A DNA stretch of 64,000 nucleotides from Absidia repens (lineage: Eukaryota; Mucoromycota; Mucoromycetes; Mucorales; Cunninghamellaceae), in NCBI GenBank assembly GCA_002105175.1, contig MCGE01000004.1, positions 2,046,001-2,110,000 of the forward strand, in the 5' to 3' direction. Position numbers and translations under genes: made by a program. Positions within the stretch are counted from its first letter, which is position 1. Each line of letters begins with the position of its first letter. The notes below the pieces were generated by a model. The model had not been told where the DNA came from. It worked only from the letters and a program-made list of their open reading frames with translations, and did not search any database. Below are positions 46,902-59,760 of the stretch, piece after piece.

Positions 46902-47994
46902 CTTTACAGTATCACCCTGTTTTATATTGATTGTCATTTTTAACTTTTTTCTAGAATCCCAGCCGCATTCTGTGGTCTATATGGCTTAAAAACGACCATG
47001 GGGCGTACCTCAAGTGTTGGAAGCAGTAAGTTATTTTAAGCAACATAGGATCATGGACTATATAACAAACAGCGTTTTATTCTATATACAGTGCCAATCG
47101 ACTCATCTCTTGCTGTCAATGGACCCATTGCTGCTACCGCTGATGATATGGCTCTCGCCTATGCCATCATGTCTGGTCCTGATGATAATGATCCTCTCAC
47201 AATGTTCCAACCTCAGGTGTCCCTCAAAGATTATACATTGACTGGTACATTGGAAGGATTGACTATTGCCGTGGTTCCCAGCTGGAATGAATGTGTAGAT
47301 GATCCAGCGATCCTCGCTCCCCTGGATGCGTTTATCACCCACTTCAAATCTCTTGGCGCTTCGATAGTTGAAATTGAAATTCCTGATTTGGATTTAGCAA
47401 CCAAAGGTAATAAATATACAGAAAATAAATATAGTATAATAGTGTGTTAAATCTTCTATTTTTAATTGCATCTGATATATATGTATATTTAGCCCATCAA
47501 ATCACCATCTGCTCCGAAATGTACAGCTTTGCTTCCCAACACAACAAACAATGGACTTCCTATTTGCCGTATACCAGACTTATGTGTGCCGTGTCTCGCT
47601 GGTTGGATGGCAGGGATTATGCTCAAGCACAAAAATCAGAGGACGCATGATGCGCTACCTGGAGCGACTCTTCCGTGATGATAAAGTGGATTTAATCCTG
47701 ACACCATCGACTGGTATGCAAGCGCCTGCTATTCCAGAACAGGCTCACACTTACGGCATCTCTAACAGCAATTGGACGACAAAATCGATGGAGTATACGG
47801 TCCTTGGTAATCTTACTGGGATCCCAAGCGTCTCAGTTCCAAGTGGATTCCATGATGGCAAGCCCCTGGGCATTCAATTGATGGCCGAATGGTTTAATGA
47901 AGCTTTGTTGTGTCGCATGGCTAAGGTGTGTGAAATGACGCCCGGTATTGAACGAAGACGACCTGATATATGGTGTGATGGTTCTTTCTTGTGA
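45738..47994 (+). CDS. Amidase-signature hydrolase 1, FAAH-like (apparent 1-nt frameshift)
   Basis: Exons: 45738-45755 (MTNSKK), 45822-46040, 46098-46208, 46321-46637, 46720-46869, 46955-47025, 47092-47406, 47493-47994; about 567 residues if one base is restored. The amidase-signature triad is visible: K170 (GVFIPVKEEL), cis-Ser S246 in [12 protein letters not shown], and nucleophile S270 in [16 protein letters not shown]. The LDGV-x-x-x-VKE and N-terminal layout resemble the fatty-acid-amide-hydrolase branch more than bacterial GatA. Such enzymes hydrolyse amides; the substrate is not predictable. Oddity: in exon 8 the A run of five near 47631-47635 should be six to keep frame (DYAQAQ then RGRMMRYLERLF), judged against the intact neighbour. 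Exon lengths parallel amidase 2. Confidence 0.88.
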
Positions 47995-48525
47995 AGATTC
48001 TTTAGATTTATCATACATCAATATTAGTTATATCCCCATTTATAATGATATAGTATATCATAGTCTAGTTTTATTATAATGTGTATATTAGTGTTTAAAA
48101 TAAAATATATTTTTTACGACATCAATTTGATTTATTGTTGACAAGATGTTTCCCATGAAAATGACGTTTTCAAGTCCGATTGATCGCGGGAACTTCGGTT
48201 TCAATGGCGTCAACAGAAATCCTTTCCTGTACCTTTTATAGAAAAAAATCGCCGTTTTTTTTTTTTTTTGTATGTGTGTGTGTGTGTGTGTGTTTCTGGG
48301 ATCTATGTAATCATATACCTAACAAGGTTGAAGTAACATTCAAGCAGTATCGACAAATACACGCATTAGAAGATTACAGTCATCACTTTTGAGTGTGGGA
48401 GTTTCAATTTTGTCAGATAGATTTTATGCTCATGATCGGACCCTGAGGGGCAAATATAAAATTCGTAATTTTTTTGAATTTTAACAGTTTCTTCTTCGAT
48501 ATTTATCAATTTGCTCTAAACTAAT

Positions 48526-49889
48526 ATGACTGGCCCAACCGAAAACAAAGTAAATTTTATGCCTTTTACCTGTAAAAGTTACCTTATATTCTGAGCATGC
48601 TGTACTCATTCTCACACATTTTTTTTTTTTTTAGATTGCCACTCCTGTCTTGGTGGGTCAACCGTTGCTGGACTTTGTAAAGGCACTCGAAGAACAACCT
48701 GGCTTTGCTGCTCAGTTATCTCAAAATTCTCTATTCACTGCCCTTCAAAACCATAGAGATCTGAAGGGTTCCCCTGTGACGATCCCCATTCCATTCTCTC
48801 AAATGGCAAGAGTGTCTGAAACACCCAACACCAAAGCAGAGGTAAAATAGCACATATGAAACAAAATTTTCTATGATGATTGACAGGTCAGCTAATTACC
48901 TGTATCATTTTCTCACATTTTTCGTCTTTTCTCAAAGGTGCCTCGTTTGGATCATAAAACTAGAAGTGTGTCATCTACCTTCCTTTCTTTTTGGGATTAT
49001 CACGAAAAGTATCTTAGCCAAGAATTGACACCTACCCAAGTAAGTGACTGACTACCCAAGAAAAAGTAGTATAAAATAAACTATTGAGCTAACAGTTTTT
49101 ATTGATGAAAGGTTGCGACTCGTGTGATTGAATCTGCTGAAGCTAGTCAAGAGCACGAATGGATCCAACCTGTTGATAAAGAAGATGTCCTCCGTCAAGC
49201 TGCCGCCTCCACAGAACGTTATCAAAAGAATCAACCAAAAAGTCAACTTGATGGTGTCTTTATGGTGTTCAAAGAAGATCAAAACATCCAAGGTCGGGTC
49301 AATAGTTCAGGTACCTCTTTCTTAAATAAGGGAAACCCTGCCACCTATGATTCTACGCCGATTCACAACCTACGGGAAGCTGGTGTTATTATCCTCGGTC
49401 ACTCTAGAATGCAAGTAAAAAAAAAAAAAAAAAAAAAGGGCAAACATTAGGGATCCAAAATATTTACTTGATCTTACTCGTTTTATATATAAATATATAA
49501 TCATATAGGCAGGAAATCGGTTGGGGTAAGTTGGATATCGACAAAAAACAAAGCATAAATGGCATCAAACACTGTCATTGAGTTATCCATACTTAATCGC
49601 TTCTTTAATATAGATACCTTCTCTATCAATCCTAACAGTGGTACACCCAAAAATCCTTACCAATTGACAAGTTCCAGTGGTGGAAGTAGTGGTGGATCTG
49701 CAGCAGCTGTTGCCGGTGGATTGGTTCCTATTTCCTTGGGTGGTGATGGCGGTGGAAGTGTTCGGATTCCGGCTTCTTTTTGTGGTCTTTATGGTCTGAA
49801 ACCTACTGCTGGAAGAGTATCTGGCTATGGTGGTTGTAAGTGGAAAAATAAAATAATGGAAATGGTGGTCTTAAACTAATAGTTTCATA

Positions 49890-49925
<36 letters not shown>

Positions 49926-50840
49926 AGCTGAAGTTAGTACATCTGTAGGAGTGGTTGGTCCAATTGCCACGACAGTTGATGATTTAGCTTTATCATTCAG
50001 CATTATCAGTGGCCCTGACGAAAAGGATCCCAAAACTTTGGTACAACCGCCATTCACTCTTACTGACTACCACAAAACAGACTCTCTGGAAGGTATCACT
50101 ATTGCTGTCGTACCTGAATGGAACAAAGAAGTAGAAGTACCTGCCATGGTGGATCATATTACCTCATTTGTTGAACATTTCAAGAGTCTCGGTGCCACGA
50201 TTGTCGAAATTGATATCAAAAATAGTGAAATTGCTCGTGCTGGTAATGTCAAAAAAAAAAAAAAAGAGGTGGGTGGGTGGGGCCATAGACAAATTATATG
50301 AACTAACTTATCGATACCTTTCTTACAGCTCATTCATTGACCATCTCTTCGGAAATGAACTCCTTTGCTCGAAGATTCCCTGAACACCGTACCGATTTCT
50401 TACCTTACACCCGTGCGATGATGAGCCTTGTAAATGAATCAAAAACGTCTGATTATGTCCGTGCACAACAAGTACGTGGTGCGATGATGACCCAAATGGA
50501 AGACATTTTTGGCAAAGTGGATCTGATTATTACCCCTGTGACCAGCATTCAAGCTCTTGATTTCCCTGAAGGAAGTCTGGAAAACGGCATGATTGATGCC
50601 ACCAGCACGTCCAACTGTGTCAAATTTGCCTCGCTTGCCAATTTTACCGGGATACCAGCAATCAATGTGCCCAGTGGATTCAACAATGACAAACCTGTAA
50701 GCGTACATTTTATGGCAAACTGGTATAATGAAAGCCTTCTCCTCCGTGTGGCCAAAATCTGTGAACTGGCACCAGGGATTGAACGTCGGAAGCCTAAGGT
50801 GTCTTATTCCTCTCGCCATTTAGAGCCTGCCTCTATCTAA
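48526..50840 (+). CDS. Amidase-signature hydrolase 2, FAAH-like, tandem paralogue
   Basis: Exons: 48526-48549, 48635-48841, 48938-49039, 49112-49414, 49513-49525 (13 nt), 49614-49835, 49928-50242, 50329-50840; in frame, 565 residues. Triad K165 (GVFMVFKED), S241 ([10 protein letters not shown]) and S265 ([16 protein letters not shown]). It is clearly homologous to amidase 1, about 530 bp upstream, along its length. Intron layout differs: exon 4 of amidase 1 corresponds to exons 4+5 here, and one amidase 1 intron (between GGGSVR and IPAAF) is absent. The 13-nt exon encodes EIGW plus one base and is reached through a GCAG acceptor just after a TATAG. Confidence 0.94.
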
Positions 50841-50984
50841 CCTACGGTTTATTGGTTACACCGTTATTGAAGTATGGTCTGTTAGTTTGTACCTTTACCT
50901 AGTAGTTTAGTGTAGTTTAGTGTAGTTTAGTTTAATTTACCTTATTTTATGTTACGTGTGTTTTTATTTTATTATTTTAAAAAA

Positions 50985-51330
50985 TAAACGTTCTGGCACT
51001 CCGCTGGAACTTTTGGAAATCTATCGATTTACTGGGTATCACAGTTTTTATTTTATTTTATTGAAGTGTGGGTTTTGATGGGATGGTATTAGAGCCTCCG
51101 TCATTTCGTACTATGATAGAAAGCCCTTTGGGGTCTAATTCGTCGTGCTCAGCACTTCAGGCGTTGGGTATTGTTATGTGCGCTGAAAAAAAAAAAAAAA
51201 AAAAAAAAAATAAGAAATAGGTTGGAGCTGCTGGTATTTTTCTTCCAATAAAATAAACACTTCAGCTCTCTGCTGGGCATTGGAAAATCTTCGATTTATT
51301 GAGTATTAAGTGTGGGTTTTGATGGAAGTG
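50985..51330 (+). repeat. Dispersed repeat, module A copy plus truncated second copy
   Basis: First copy about 50985-51190: AATAAACGTTCTGGCACTCC, GATTTACTGGGTATCACAG, AAGTGTGGGTTTTGATGGGA, CTTTGGGG, TGCGCTGAAA. After a poly(A) run, a second shorter copy at about 51245-51330 repeats AATAAACACTTCAGCTCTC, CGATTTATTGAGTA and AAGTGTGGGTTTTGATGG. It begins about 150 nt after the amidase 2 stop and may supply its polyadenylation signal (AATAAA). Confidence 0.75.
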
Positions 51331-51609
51331 TAGGTGATGAGAGGGGATGCGATGATATATATAGTCTGGTGGGGGATATAATATTTTACAAAGAACGCGC
51401 TAGTGGCACGTATAGCATGATTAAATATGAATGGTAGAGCAGGAATAGGGCCATTGTCCATATATAGTGCCTAGAATCGCAAGCCAGTCGCTTGGGGGTT
51501 GAAAGTGATCCTAGTAAATGAATTAGAAAGCAAGTGTTTGGTGGGACAACCCCCCAAAAAAAAAACTGCAATTGTGATATTGTTCATTATCTGATGGGTC
51601 AGTGAATGG

Positions 51610-52255
51610 TTAAGAAAAAAACATATTTTATTGAAGGAAGTTGGTGGACGCTAAAACTAAAGAGGAGGGGTTCATTGTAACAAAAGATCTAATGAAGTAG
51701 ACTGAGGGAGACTAGAGGGCGATCTGAAGAATGGTCAAGACAAATCTAAGGGGCGATTGTAAAAAGGAATCAAATATATTGTATTGTGCAGTAACAGACG
51801 TGAGACAAACTAAAGTATCTTTTATTGAAGTATACAACTGTCTACACAAGCAAAAGGGGTGATAGTGGTTAGTAAGGGATCTGTTGCATAAGAAGTGAAA
51901 AACACTAATGGGACATTTTTTGATTGAAGCATGTGTAAAAAGGTTTAATTTATTTAAATATAGATTCAAACTATGGACAAACTAACACTAAATTAAGTTA
52001 ATGGAGGCTCAAAGAGCCAACTAATGGCGGTTCCAAATCTTAGATCCAAAATGAAAGGGTTTCCCCATGCATCTTGAATTCCCTGAGCTGAAAACCCTTC
52101 TAAACTAGTCCTGATACAATTCTATGTCCAAAACAACCCCATACAAGTTGAATGGTGAAGAAAAATTGAATTGAAAAAAAAAGAAGGAAGAAGAGAAAGA
52201 GTTGAAAAAATGGGGAAATAAATAAAACCGCAAATGGGCGGGATTTGAAATATTA
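51610..52255 (-). repeat. Dispersed repeat, module B, inverted
   Basis: The minus strand reads GGGCGGGATTTGAAATATTA's complement side first, then a polypyrimidine tract, TTCAACTTGTATGGGGTTGT, GGACTAGTTTAGAAGGG, CAGGGAATTCAAGATGCATG, GGGAAACCCTTTCATTTTGG, TTAACTTAATTTAGTGTTAG. The distal part (CTTCAATAAAAGATAC, CTAGTCTCCCTCAG) matches the copy at 18.6-19.2 kb closely. Confidence 0.8.
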
Positions 52256-53762
52256 TTCGTCCCTTTTTTTCATTTGATTATTGTTGGACGCTGAATCAGG
52301 GTGCATTCCGAAAGAGCAAATACAAACGTGGGCAACAACGCTTTGGACAAGTTCTAGTTCTATGGTCTTTGGATTCAATTCGACTATATGTGCTACTCAA
52401 ATATTTGCGAATGAACGGAACTAGATGTCACTGACTGAATTTGTACAAAGGCGTGATTTGGTCAGCAGGAATACATCGATAGACCTCTTTGTTCGGCATC
52501 ATACCGATATTACTCTTCAATAAACCATCAATCGTGAAATAGTGACTGTGATCACAGTGGTGGGAGCAATGATGATCAGCTGGGTAATACGGTTAATGCT
52601 TCCTGAATCACAGCAATTCCGATGACGCCATGATTAGAAGTTTAGCTCAAGAAGAACATTAATACAGAAAACGACAAGTAGCAACAATATTAAACGGATA
52701 AATATGGACAAACATCACAACCACAGCACCCAAGGACAACCTCAACTCCATCAATAATCTGGAAACGACAAGCATTCTACAACTGAACATGGATTATCTC
52801 GTACAGCCACCAATCAACACAACGAACATCTGTTCTAGGAGACGTCTCTGACTCTGATCATGAGCTCAAGTGATAATGATGGTACAGAATAGCCGGCGTC
52901 GGGGTACGCGGGCGATGATAAAGGAATCAGAAAGTAGCACCATGATCAGCATTTCCTATAAATGAAAATAGAACGACAAACAGCAAATATTTCTATCGGG
53001 ATGTTACCAAGCAACAAAATATTTCACCGTGGTGACATCCGATTTAAATCACCTGGACAACCACAATGACCAAGGACCCTTAGTTTATGGGAACCATTTT
53101 ACTCACGTAGATATGGAAAACATATTTTGTTCTTCTCTCTTTTCTCTTATTCCTACCACCCCATCGCAAACGTAGATTAGAAGTCCCCTCCCCTTATTTA
53201 TTTCGGTACTTAGTAAATGGTTTGCTATTGGGTTCTCTCTTTTTTTTTTTTTTTTTTTTTTGTGTCATTCAAATAAAAGGTTATTCCGTTGATAGTCATT
53301 TATATGTTTAGTGGAAAATATGTGATAGGGTGGGAGAGTGGGACAATTGCACAATAAAAAAAAAATAAAGGTTGGGTCAGTCCATGTCGGAGACTGGATC
53401 CGTGTAAACCGATGCAGTGTACCCCCTCCAAAAAAAAACCTTGTTTTAATGGTATTGGAGTATACATGTAATGGGAAAGAAACCTTAGAATTCATTTGTA
53501 TTACTTTTATGATTTTTATTTCAAAGAAACAAAAAAAAAAAAAGAGATTAAGATATGTTTGTACAATTCCATATTGAGGAATTCAGGTGAAAAGTTTTAA
53601 AAAAATACTATGAAGATATGGATATGATATAAAAAATATAATGTAATGGGTAATATGTATATATAAATGCTAAGGAAAGATCGGTTATCTAACTAAAATA
53701 AAAACTATATAATAAACTACAAGTATAAGGGCATTGTACAGGGTCGAAATAAAAGAAGCGGC
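52256..53762. other. Intergenic, possible decayed coding DNA
   Basis: Between about 52660 and 52960 one frame reads as a His/Gln/Asn/Ser-rich peptide interrupted by several stops, which is a sign of an old coding relic rather than a gene. Poly-T (about 53240-53260) and poly-A runs follow. No intact gene is supported. Confidence 0.4.
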
Positions 53763-54704
53763 TTAATGTTGAAATAAGCGCTTGAAGGCATTTTTTGATG
53801 AGGGGGTCTTAAATTGCTTAATAAATGGATGAGCTGCTTGTTTGACCTTAGTCCACATGTTCCACGAATTGTGTTTGTTTTCTTTCGCTGATGATTGTGC
53901 TGGTGAAGACGGTTTGAGTGGTTTTGATGACGAGGAAGATGGTGCCAGTATCATCGGAGTGCGAATATTTTTTTGTGGCAATGGCTGTGATGTTGCCTGC
54001 GATGAAGATAGAGGCATAATGGAACTGATGCGAGACGGTAAAGAGGAGTCTACTATAGGGTTCTCATCAATTTTATGGTAAGCAGGAGAAGCATCTCCTT
54101 GGATAATAATATTATCATCGTCGTCATCCCAAAGGTCCTGATCCAAAGAACCAATATGTAGAGTCTCAGCCAAGATGTCGTCTTTCCATGTCAAGTAATG
54201 ATCCTTATTAAAGATAGAGCTGTTGCCAAATGGACTACGATTTTGATTGGTGGATTGACTAGGAGAACAAAGTGCGTCGTGCATATTTTTCTGCATATCA
54301 TTTTCAACCAAATCCAAAGCACCGCGAAGGGCAAGACGAAGATTGTTTTGTTGTGGTGCTGAATGTTGTTGTCGAGGTGGTGGTGGTGCTGATTGGATGG
54401 TGTTGGATAAAACAAGAACAACTGCCTGATCATCTTGTTTATCATGCACTTCCAAAACTGATGTATTTTTCCAGTCTTTCAAATAATTTGGAGGTGCAAT
54501 GGTATCTTTCACAGGTTCTAGGTGATGAATATCGGTCACGGAATGAATTGGTGCAAATGCCTTTTCTAACACAGTGCTATAATAATCGTGGAAAGACCAG
54601 TCTACTGGCTCAGGTAATTTGGTGCAGGGATTTGCTGATAATTTTGGTTCGTTCGAATCGCAAGGAAATTCAATATCGCTTGATAAAAAGTCAATGGTAT
54701 TCAT
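53763..54704 (-). CDS. Intronless predicted disordered protein, unknown function
   Basis: A 313-codon frame starting MNTIDFLSSDIEFPCDSNEP with an AT-rich, CT-rich leader. It lacks transmembrane segments and recognisable domains. Visible features: PVDWSFHDYYSTVLEKAFAP near the N-terminus, a poly-Pro APPPPRQQ, an acidic patch (DQDLWDDDDDNIIIQ), Ser runs and a basic C-terminus (WTKVKQAAHPFIKQF, FKRLFQH). The balanced codon content over 313 codons and an unremarkable opposite strand support a real gene. The acidic/aromatic patches would suit a regulatory or scaffold protein, but no function is assigned. Confidence 0.7.
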   Translation of the reverse strand: MNTIDFLSSDIEFPCDSNEPKLSANPCTKLPEPVDWSFHDYYSTVLEKAFAPIHSVTDIHHLEPVKDTIAPPNYLKDWKNTSVLEVHDKQDDQAVVLVLSNTIQSAPPPPRQQHSAPQQNNLRLALRGALDLVENDMQKNMHDALCSPSQSTNQNRSPFGNSSIFNKDHYLTWKDDILAETLHIGSLDQDLWDDDDDNIIIQGDASPAYHKIDENPIVDSSLPSRISSIMPLSSSQATSQPLPQKNIRTPMILAPSSSSSKPLKPSSPAQSSAKENKHNSWNMWTKVKQAAHPFIKQFKTPSSKNAFKRLFQH

Positions 54705-55307
54705 AATGATTTTTTTTTTTGGAGAAAAGAGAAAGAGAGAAAGAGAGAGAAAAGGGGAATTTTTATTTTATAAAATATAAAAGGATAAACAAAAGATCGG
54801 CACGAACTTATTGGTGCTTCCGAGAGTTTAGTAGCATCATTGACATTTTTCTCATGTGGTAATGTATGCTGTGCTTCCCTTTGTCTTGTGTATCACTCGC
54901 CTTTAGCGGGGGTTCAATATACACTAACCTACAATTTACCCCTGAATTTAAGGGATCATCGAGTATCATAGCTATCCTTTTTTTTCATAAATAAAAACGT
55001 TGTATATTAACTGATAGTATTGATCATTGAATAGAGTAAACGTTCGGTACAGTGTGGATCCAGAAGGTGGAACTCAACTAGGTTCCGTTCGTGTCACAAA
55101 ATGTCGGTAGTGCCCCGGTAGTTTACTGTACTCCTTTTATTTCACTTTTTACCCCTTCATGTGCCACTCTCGGAGGGCACCCGAAAGGAGCATTCTTTCC
55201 TGATGGTGAAACTTTTTTATTTCTCATCACAGCATTATTTCTTGTTCTTCTCTTACTCAATAAAAGGTGCCTTGTTATTTTATTTATCTTCCCATTATAT
55301 AATCTTT

Positions 55308-55341
<34 letters not shown>

Positions 55342-56231
55342 AGAACAAAGCTCCTTCTTTTTGATCATAATATATTTTATCTAAATTACAGGTGTACTTT
55401 TTATGGTGCTACAGTGATGATGCTATTAATCTGATTTATCAGTATTTTTTTGTGACCTTCTGACTTCATTATTTTCTTGGGTCACTGGGTATATTTGATT
55501 TACTGGAATTGAACCAACGCAGGTTCATTTAAAATTTTGTCCACCCTATTTATGCTTGATTTTACTATTATAAGGGATTATTATCCATATATCCATACAT
55601 CATAGTGCGTATAGGACACAGTAGTTAACTTTACAGGGTGCCAGTGATAGTGTTACCATCATATTATTATGGATTGTGACTCCGTTCACTTTGACAAGTA
55701 AAATTTGTCTTCCTTCGTTAGCTAAGCATGGTATGAGTAGTAACTAAAACTTCATCAGTATATATAAAATATAGTTGGAAAGTCAACTATTATATTATTC
55801 ATACCTACTTTTTACTATTTTATTTCCATGAAACTATCATATTAGCACCATGATAATCTTGTGCTAGGATATGGCTTCCGTCAGCATTGCCATAAATGAT
55901 TGAATTTGGCTTCGTCTTCGATTAAAACCACAACTTGTATTAAGAATCTAAAATAAAATTTGGAACTTGAGAACAATCTCCTTTATTATTTTTATTTTTT
56001 ATTTTTTTGCTCAACATAAAAGCTGGGGAGCTTCGTGGGGTTTGATGCTTGATGCCAGGTCAGAGATTCCAATGTTTGATCTGAATTGGTTGGCGTCGGA
56101 AATTGAACCAGGAGTTTTTTCTGGGTGATGATTAGACTTTCCTTTCCTTTCCCCTTTCTCATTATAAATTTTATTCACAAACTTCAATCGTTGATTGCTC
56201 TCATACAACAGCACCGCAATATATACTTAAA
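54705..56231. promoter_or_regulatory. Divergent intergenic region upstream of Med17
   Basis: About 1.5 kb, AT-rich, with a GA-rich tract at 54720-54755 and a 30-T run near 55311-55340. Open frames here cross the poly-T run and are not credible. It should include promoters for both flanking genes. Confidence 0.45.
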
Positions 56232-59200
56232 ATGGAACACACCGCGAAACGAATTAAACTGTCCTTAGAACCAACCATTGAAAAAATTACCATCGATATC
56301 ACGAAAACTGGCCATGAAATATACAACACGTAAGGCAATCGAAAAAAAAAAGATACTACTGCTATGCGTATATTGAATCTAATAATTTTTATTATCAATA
56401 ATATAGTGATTTATCATTATCAGAACAACTGGTGCGCAATGTGGACAGAGTTTGGCGTGAACGAGGTGATTGGAAGGATATCACTGAAGAAGGACTACAA
56501 CGCGAACTGACGAAATGCCGAAACAACAACGATACTAATGCAACTGTCACAAGTCCTACACACTCTATTCATGATGGAAGAAATGAACAGCGATCACCAC
56601 AAGAAGATGACATGTCCAATAAAGAAACAGCAATACTTGATCAAGGAAAGCTACGGGACTCTGTGATATCGAAACTATAGTAAGCCCTCACAGGACGACA
56701 TCAATGATCTAGTATCAGGCTATATACTCATTTTTGCTTGATAGTTTTGCGAAATGTGAAATAGACGTTGCGTTGGACGTTATCAATATATTGGCTACCG
56801 AAAACAAATCAAATGAAGTTGGGACTATCACTGCAGGCGGAGGAGACGGAGGTGGCATTTTGACTGGGACTAGTAGCATAGCGACTGGCCTCAAGTCGAC
56901 AATTAGTGGAGGACTGACGGACACCAACAATGGCATAGGCGGGAATCACAATTTGGTACTTCCTCCTGGGACATTACACGCGACATACGTATCGAAACCA
57001 AACCCAATTGAAAAGGCTCAATTAGAACAAGCACAGCTGACTCTTGGATTAAAACGAATGGTGAGCATACAATATTGAAAGCTGGTGAAATAAACTAACT
57101 CTTTTATCTATATAATGGTAGCAACAAAAAAGTGCCGCAAATTACCTCAAGAAAAGCGCTGCCTCTCTGAAGAAATTGGTAGATCACGAGCAAAGTTTTT
57201 GGGACGAAGCTGTACACTTACGATCAAATCACTGGCTGATGCAAGCATCCTCCAATAGTTCGACTGGGGAAGTTGGTATATCGATAAACTATGGCTTCAA
57301 GGATGGTAAGTTGATATATATTTAAGGAAAGTTGCACATGGAATTTGTGGAAAGGGGTGACTTGGAACTTACTCTATTATGTTTTCTTCTTCGTCATAGC
57401 GGGGTCTCCGTTCACAGAAATATCACAAGGTGAAATGGTGCGATCTTATCAAGGTGATGCAGAAAATGTAAAACAAAAGGTGCAACTAGTTTTACCACAC
57501 AACATATCGAAGAGAGTGCATGTGACAATCAAGCAGAACCAAATGGGCCTATCGAAATCACAGTCTGAATCACTCCTCGGTTTAGAAGCGGGCGAAGAAA
57601 CAAATCATACTGGTAAGAGGCAAACAGAAAAATGATGGTGAAAGTAAACATCGTCTCATGACTCACTCACCACTTTGTAGATCATTATCCGTCCACACAT
57701 GAAACGAAAATTGACACAACTCAACGACAATTGGTTGATGCTCAATCGACTGTCTATGAAGCTGAACTATTCTCTCGGGTAAGTATTATCAATATAACTA
57801 GTATTTGACATTCATGCCATATGACTCATCTCTTTATTATTTTTCATAGATATTATCGGAGGCTCAAGTTTTACCAAACAACATTCAATGTGAAGATGAC
57901 TGTGTAATGGTAACTCTGGATGGGCAAATCGACATCTTGATTCAAAAAATACAGCTCTACCAATCTCAACACAAAGAAACAACTCCCGCACCAGTACAAC
58001 ATTTGATCAGTCATACAATTGAAATGACGCTTCGACTACTCTTGATACAACGACATCGGTTCAATTTATGGAAATCAAGGACAAGATTGATGTCTGGACA
58101 GCGAAAAACACAACAGTTACTCAACTCCATTGGGGACACGACATCTCTACCAGGTTCTTCGACTGGATTACCAGGAAATACCTCACTCATCAGCAACCCA
58201 ATCACCTCAGGCGTCATCAGCACAGGATCAAATATAACCAGCAGTAACAGCGTTTCCTCTGGTGGAGGGGGCAGCTCCAACACACCTATTATCAGCCATC
58301 GAACTGTCGGAAGTGTCTCAGCAGGTAATGGAACAACGCCATCTTCATCGTCTTCATCAATGTCGCGGCAACTCACAGGTAGTGGGGCCCATCATCATAC
58401 CTCTACTGGTGAACCAACTTCAGACATCCCAGTCCTAGCTCCTGTTATATCAATGACTCGATTTTGGATTCTTTTTGACCGTATTCGTAAAGTGGTACAT
58501 AGGACAGTGGATCCATTGTGTGGCGAAACTGGATTGGGTTTGGCGGTGCACTTCAAATCTCAACATGTATTCAACAATGGTCCCCATTATTTCTGTGACG
58601 CATATCCTTATTATGGTGAAATGACCAGCAGCATTGCCATCAACGTATTCAAAGGGTAAAAAAATAAAATAGAAAGGAAAGGTGGTCAAAGGCTACGTGA
58701 TTTTTGTCGGCTCACCTTTTGCATTCTCTGTCAATGTAGATCCTCTTTACAGTTTGCCTTGAACCAATCAGGAACAATCATTGCCACTCTACCTGGAAAT
58801 GTGGTGACTTTATCAAGTGTGACAGAATTCGAGGCGTTTTTGTTACGGGAAATCAATCTGATCTGCTTACATATGGTGTGCAACATTGCCAATGACATGA
58901 TACGTCGATCTTCAGTATATAAACGGGCAAAGTTAGAAGAACGCAAGGCATATATTTGGCAGGTGGATGAAGTGGATGAAATATTATATGGTGCAGTGAA
59001 AACAACTGTTACGGCAGAGGATCAACCAAAATGGAAAAACATGTAAGCAACGAAAGGAATAAAAGGATGAATAAATAGGATTATGGAACGCTGACGCTCT
59101 CTCTTTTATATATATGCGTATAGTCATGTCCATTTGAACAAGACGACAACAAAACAAAATTATCCGGCGTATGTATTACAATTCAAGGAAAGATCCTATA

Positions 59201-59382
59201 TGACACATCCTACTGAATTATCAACTACTATCAATCATGGCGAGCATCACTCAAGAAAGCATCAAATTGCGAAACGATTCATCCTCTTATCCCAATGGCA
59301 AGATGCTGATATGGACGGTACCAAGCCCTTGCATACATTTAGAAACATGGTCACAACAATGATACAAGAGCTATTGGAATAG
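56232..59382 (+). CDS. Mediator complex subunit 17 (Med17/Srb4-like)
   Basis: Nine exons: 56232-56329, 56407-56679, 56745-57060, 57122-57305, 57400-57612, 57681-57778, 57850-58655, 58740-59042, 59124-59382; in frame, 849 residues. The start MEHTAKRIKLSLEP has the usual N-terminal layout. Exon 4 carries the Med17 landmark SFWDEAVHLRSNHWLMQA, where coiled sequence leads into an R-W segment. It is followed by an INYGFKDAGSPF region. Mid-protein is a 100-residue Gly/Ser/Thr-rich insertion (about 470-560) absent from smaller homologues. Med17 is the head-module scaffold that couples activators to RNA polymerase II. I rely on the landmark and overall length; a profile search would settle it. Confidence 0.8.
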
Positions 59383-59760
59383 ATAGATCTAGTTTAGAGA
59401 TATATTTTTAGAAAGAGAGATACATCCCCTTCTTTTATGATATCAAATCAATGAATCTCATTGTGTTTTGTGAAACATATTTGAAATAAAGATATTTTTA
59501 TTGACTTGTTTTTATTAAACACCACAATATTTTGAATTTTTATTGGCTTTTTTTATTGACCATATACAAAACATACTAAAGGTGGAGTGAAGGGTGTGGG
59601 ATAATAGGTGTATATACTATTGTACAAAGTGTGGAGATAAAACATCGGAAAACCCAATGAAAATAATAAAACTACATCATATGAAGGGAAGGAAAAAAAA
59701 AAAAAAAAGGAAGTGAAAAGTCACACAAAACTAGAGAAGCAAGAGGGGATAGGGCGCATT

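Noticed and set aside
50439..50819. Minus-strand 126-codon frame
   Set aside because: Antisense of the conserved last exon of amidase 2.
54272..54706. Plus-strand 144-codon frame
   Set aside because: Antisense shadow of the intronless minus-strand gene; no homology-like motifs.
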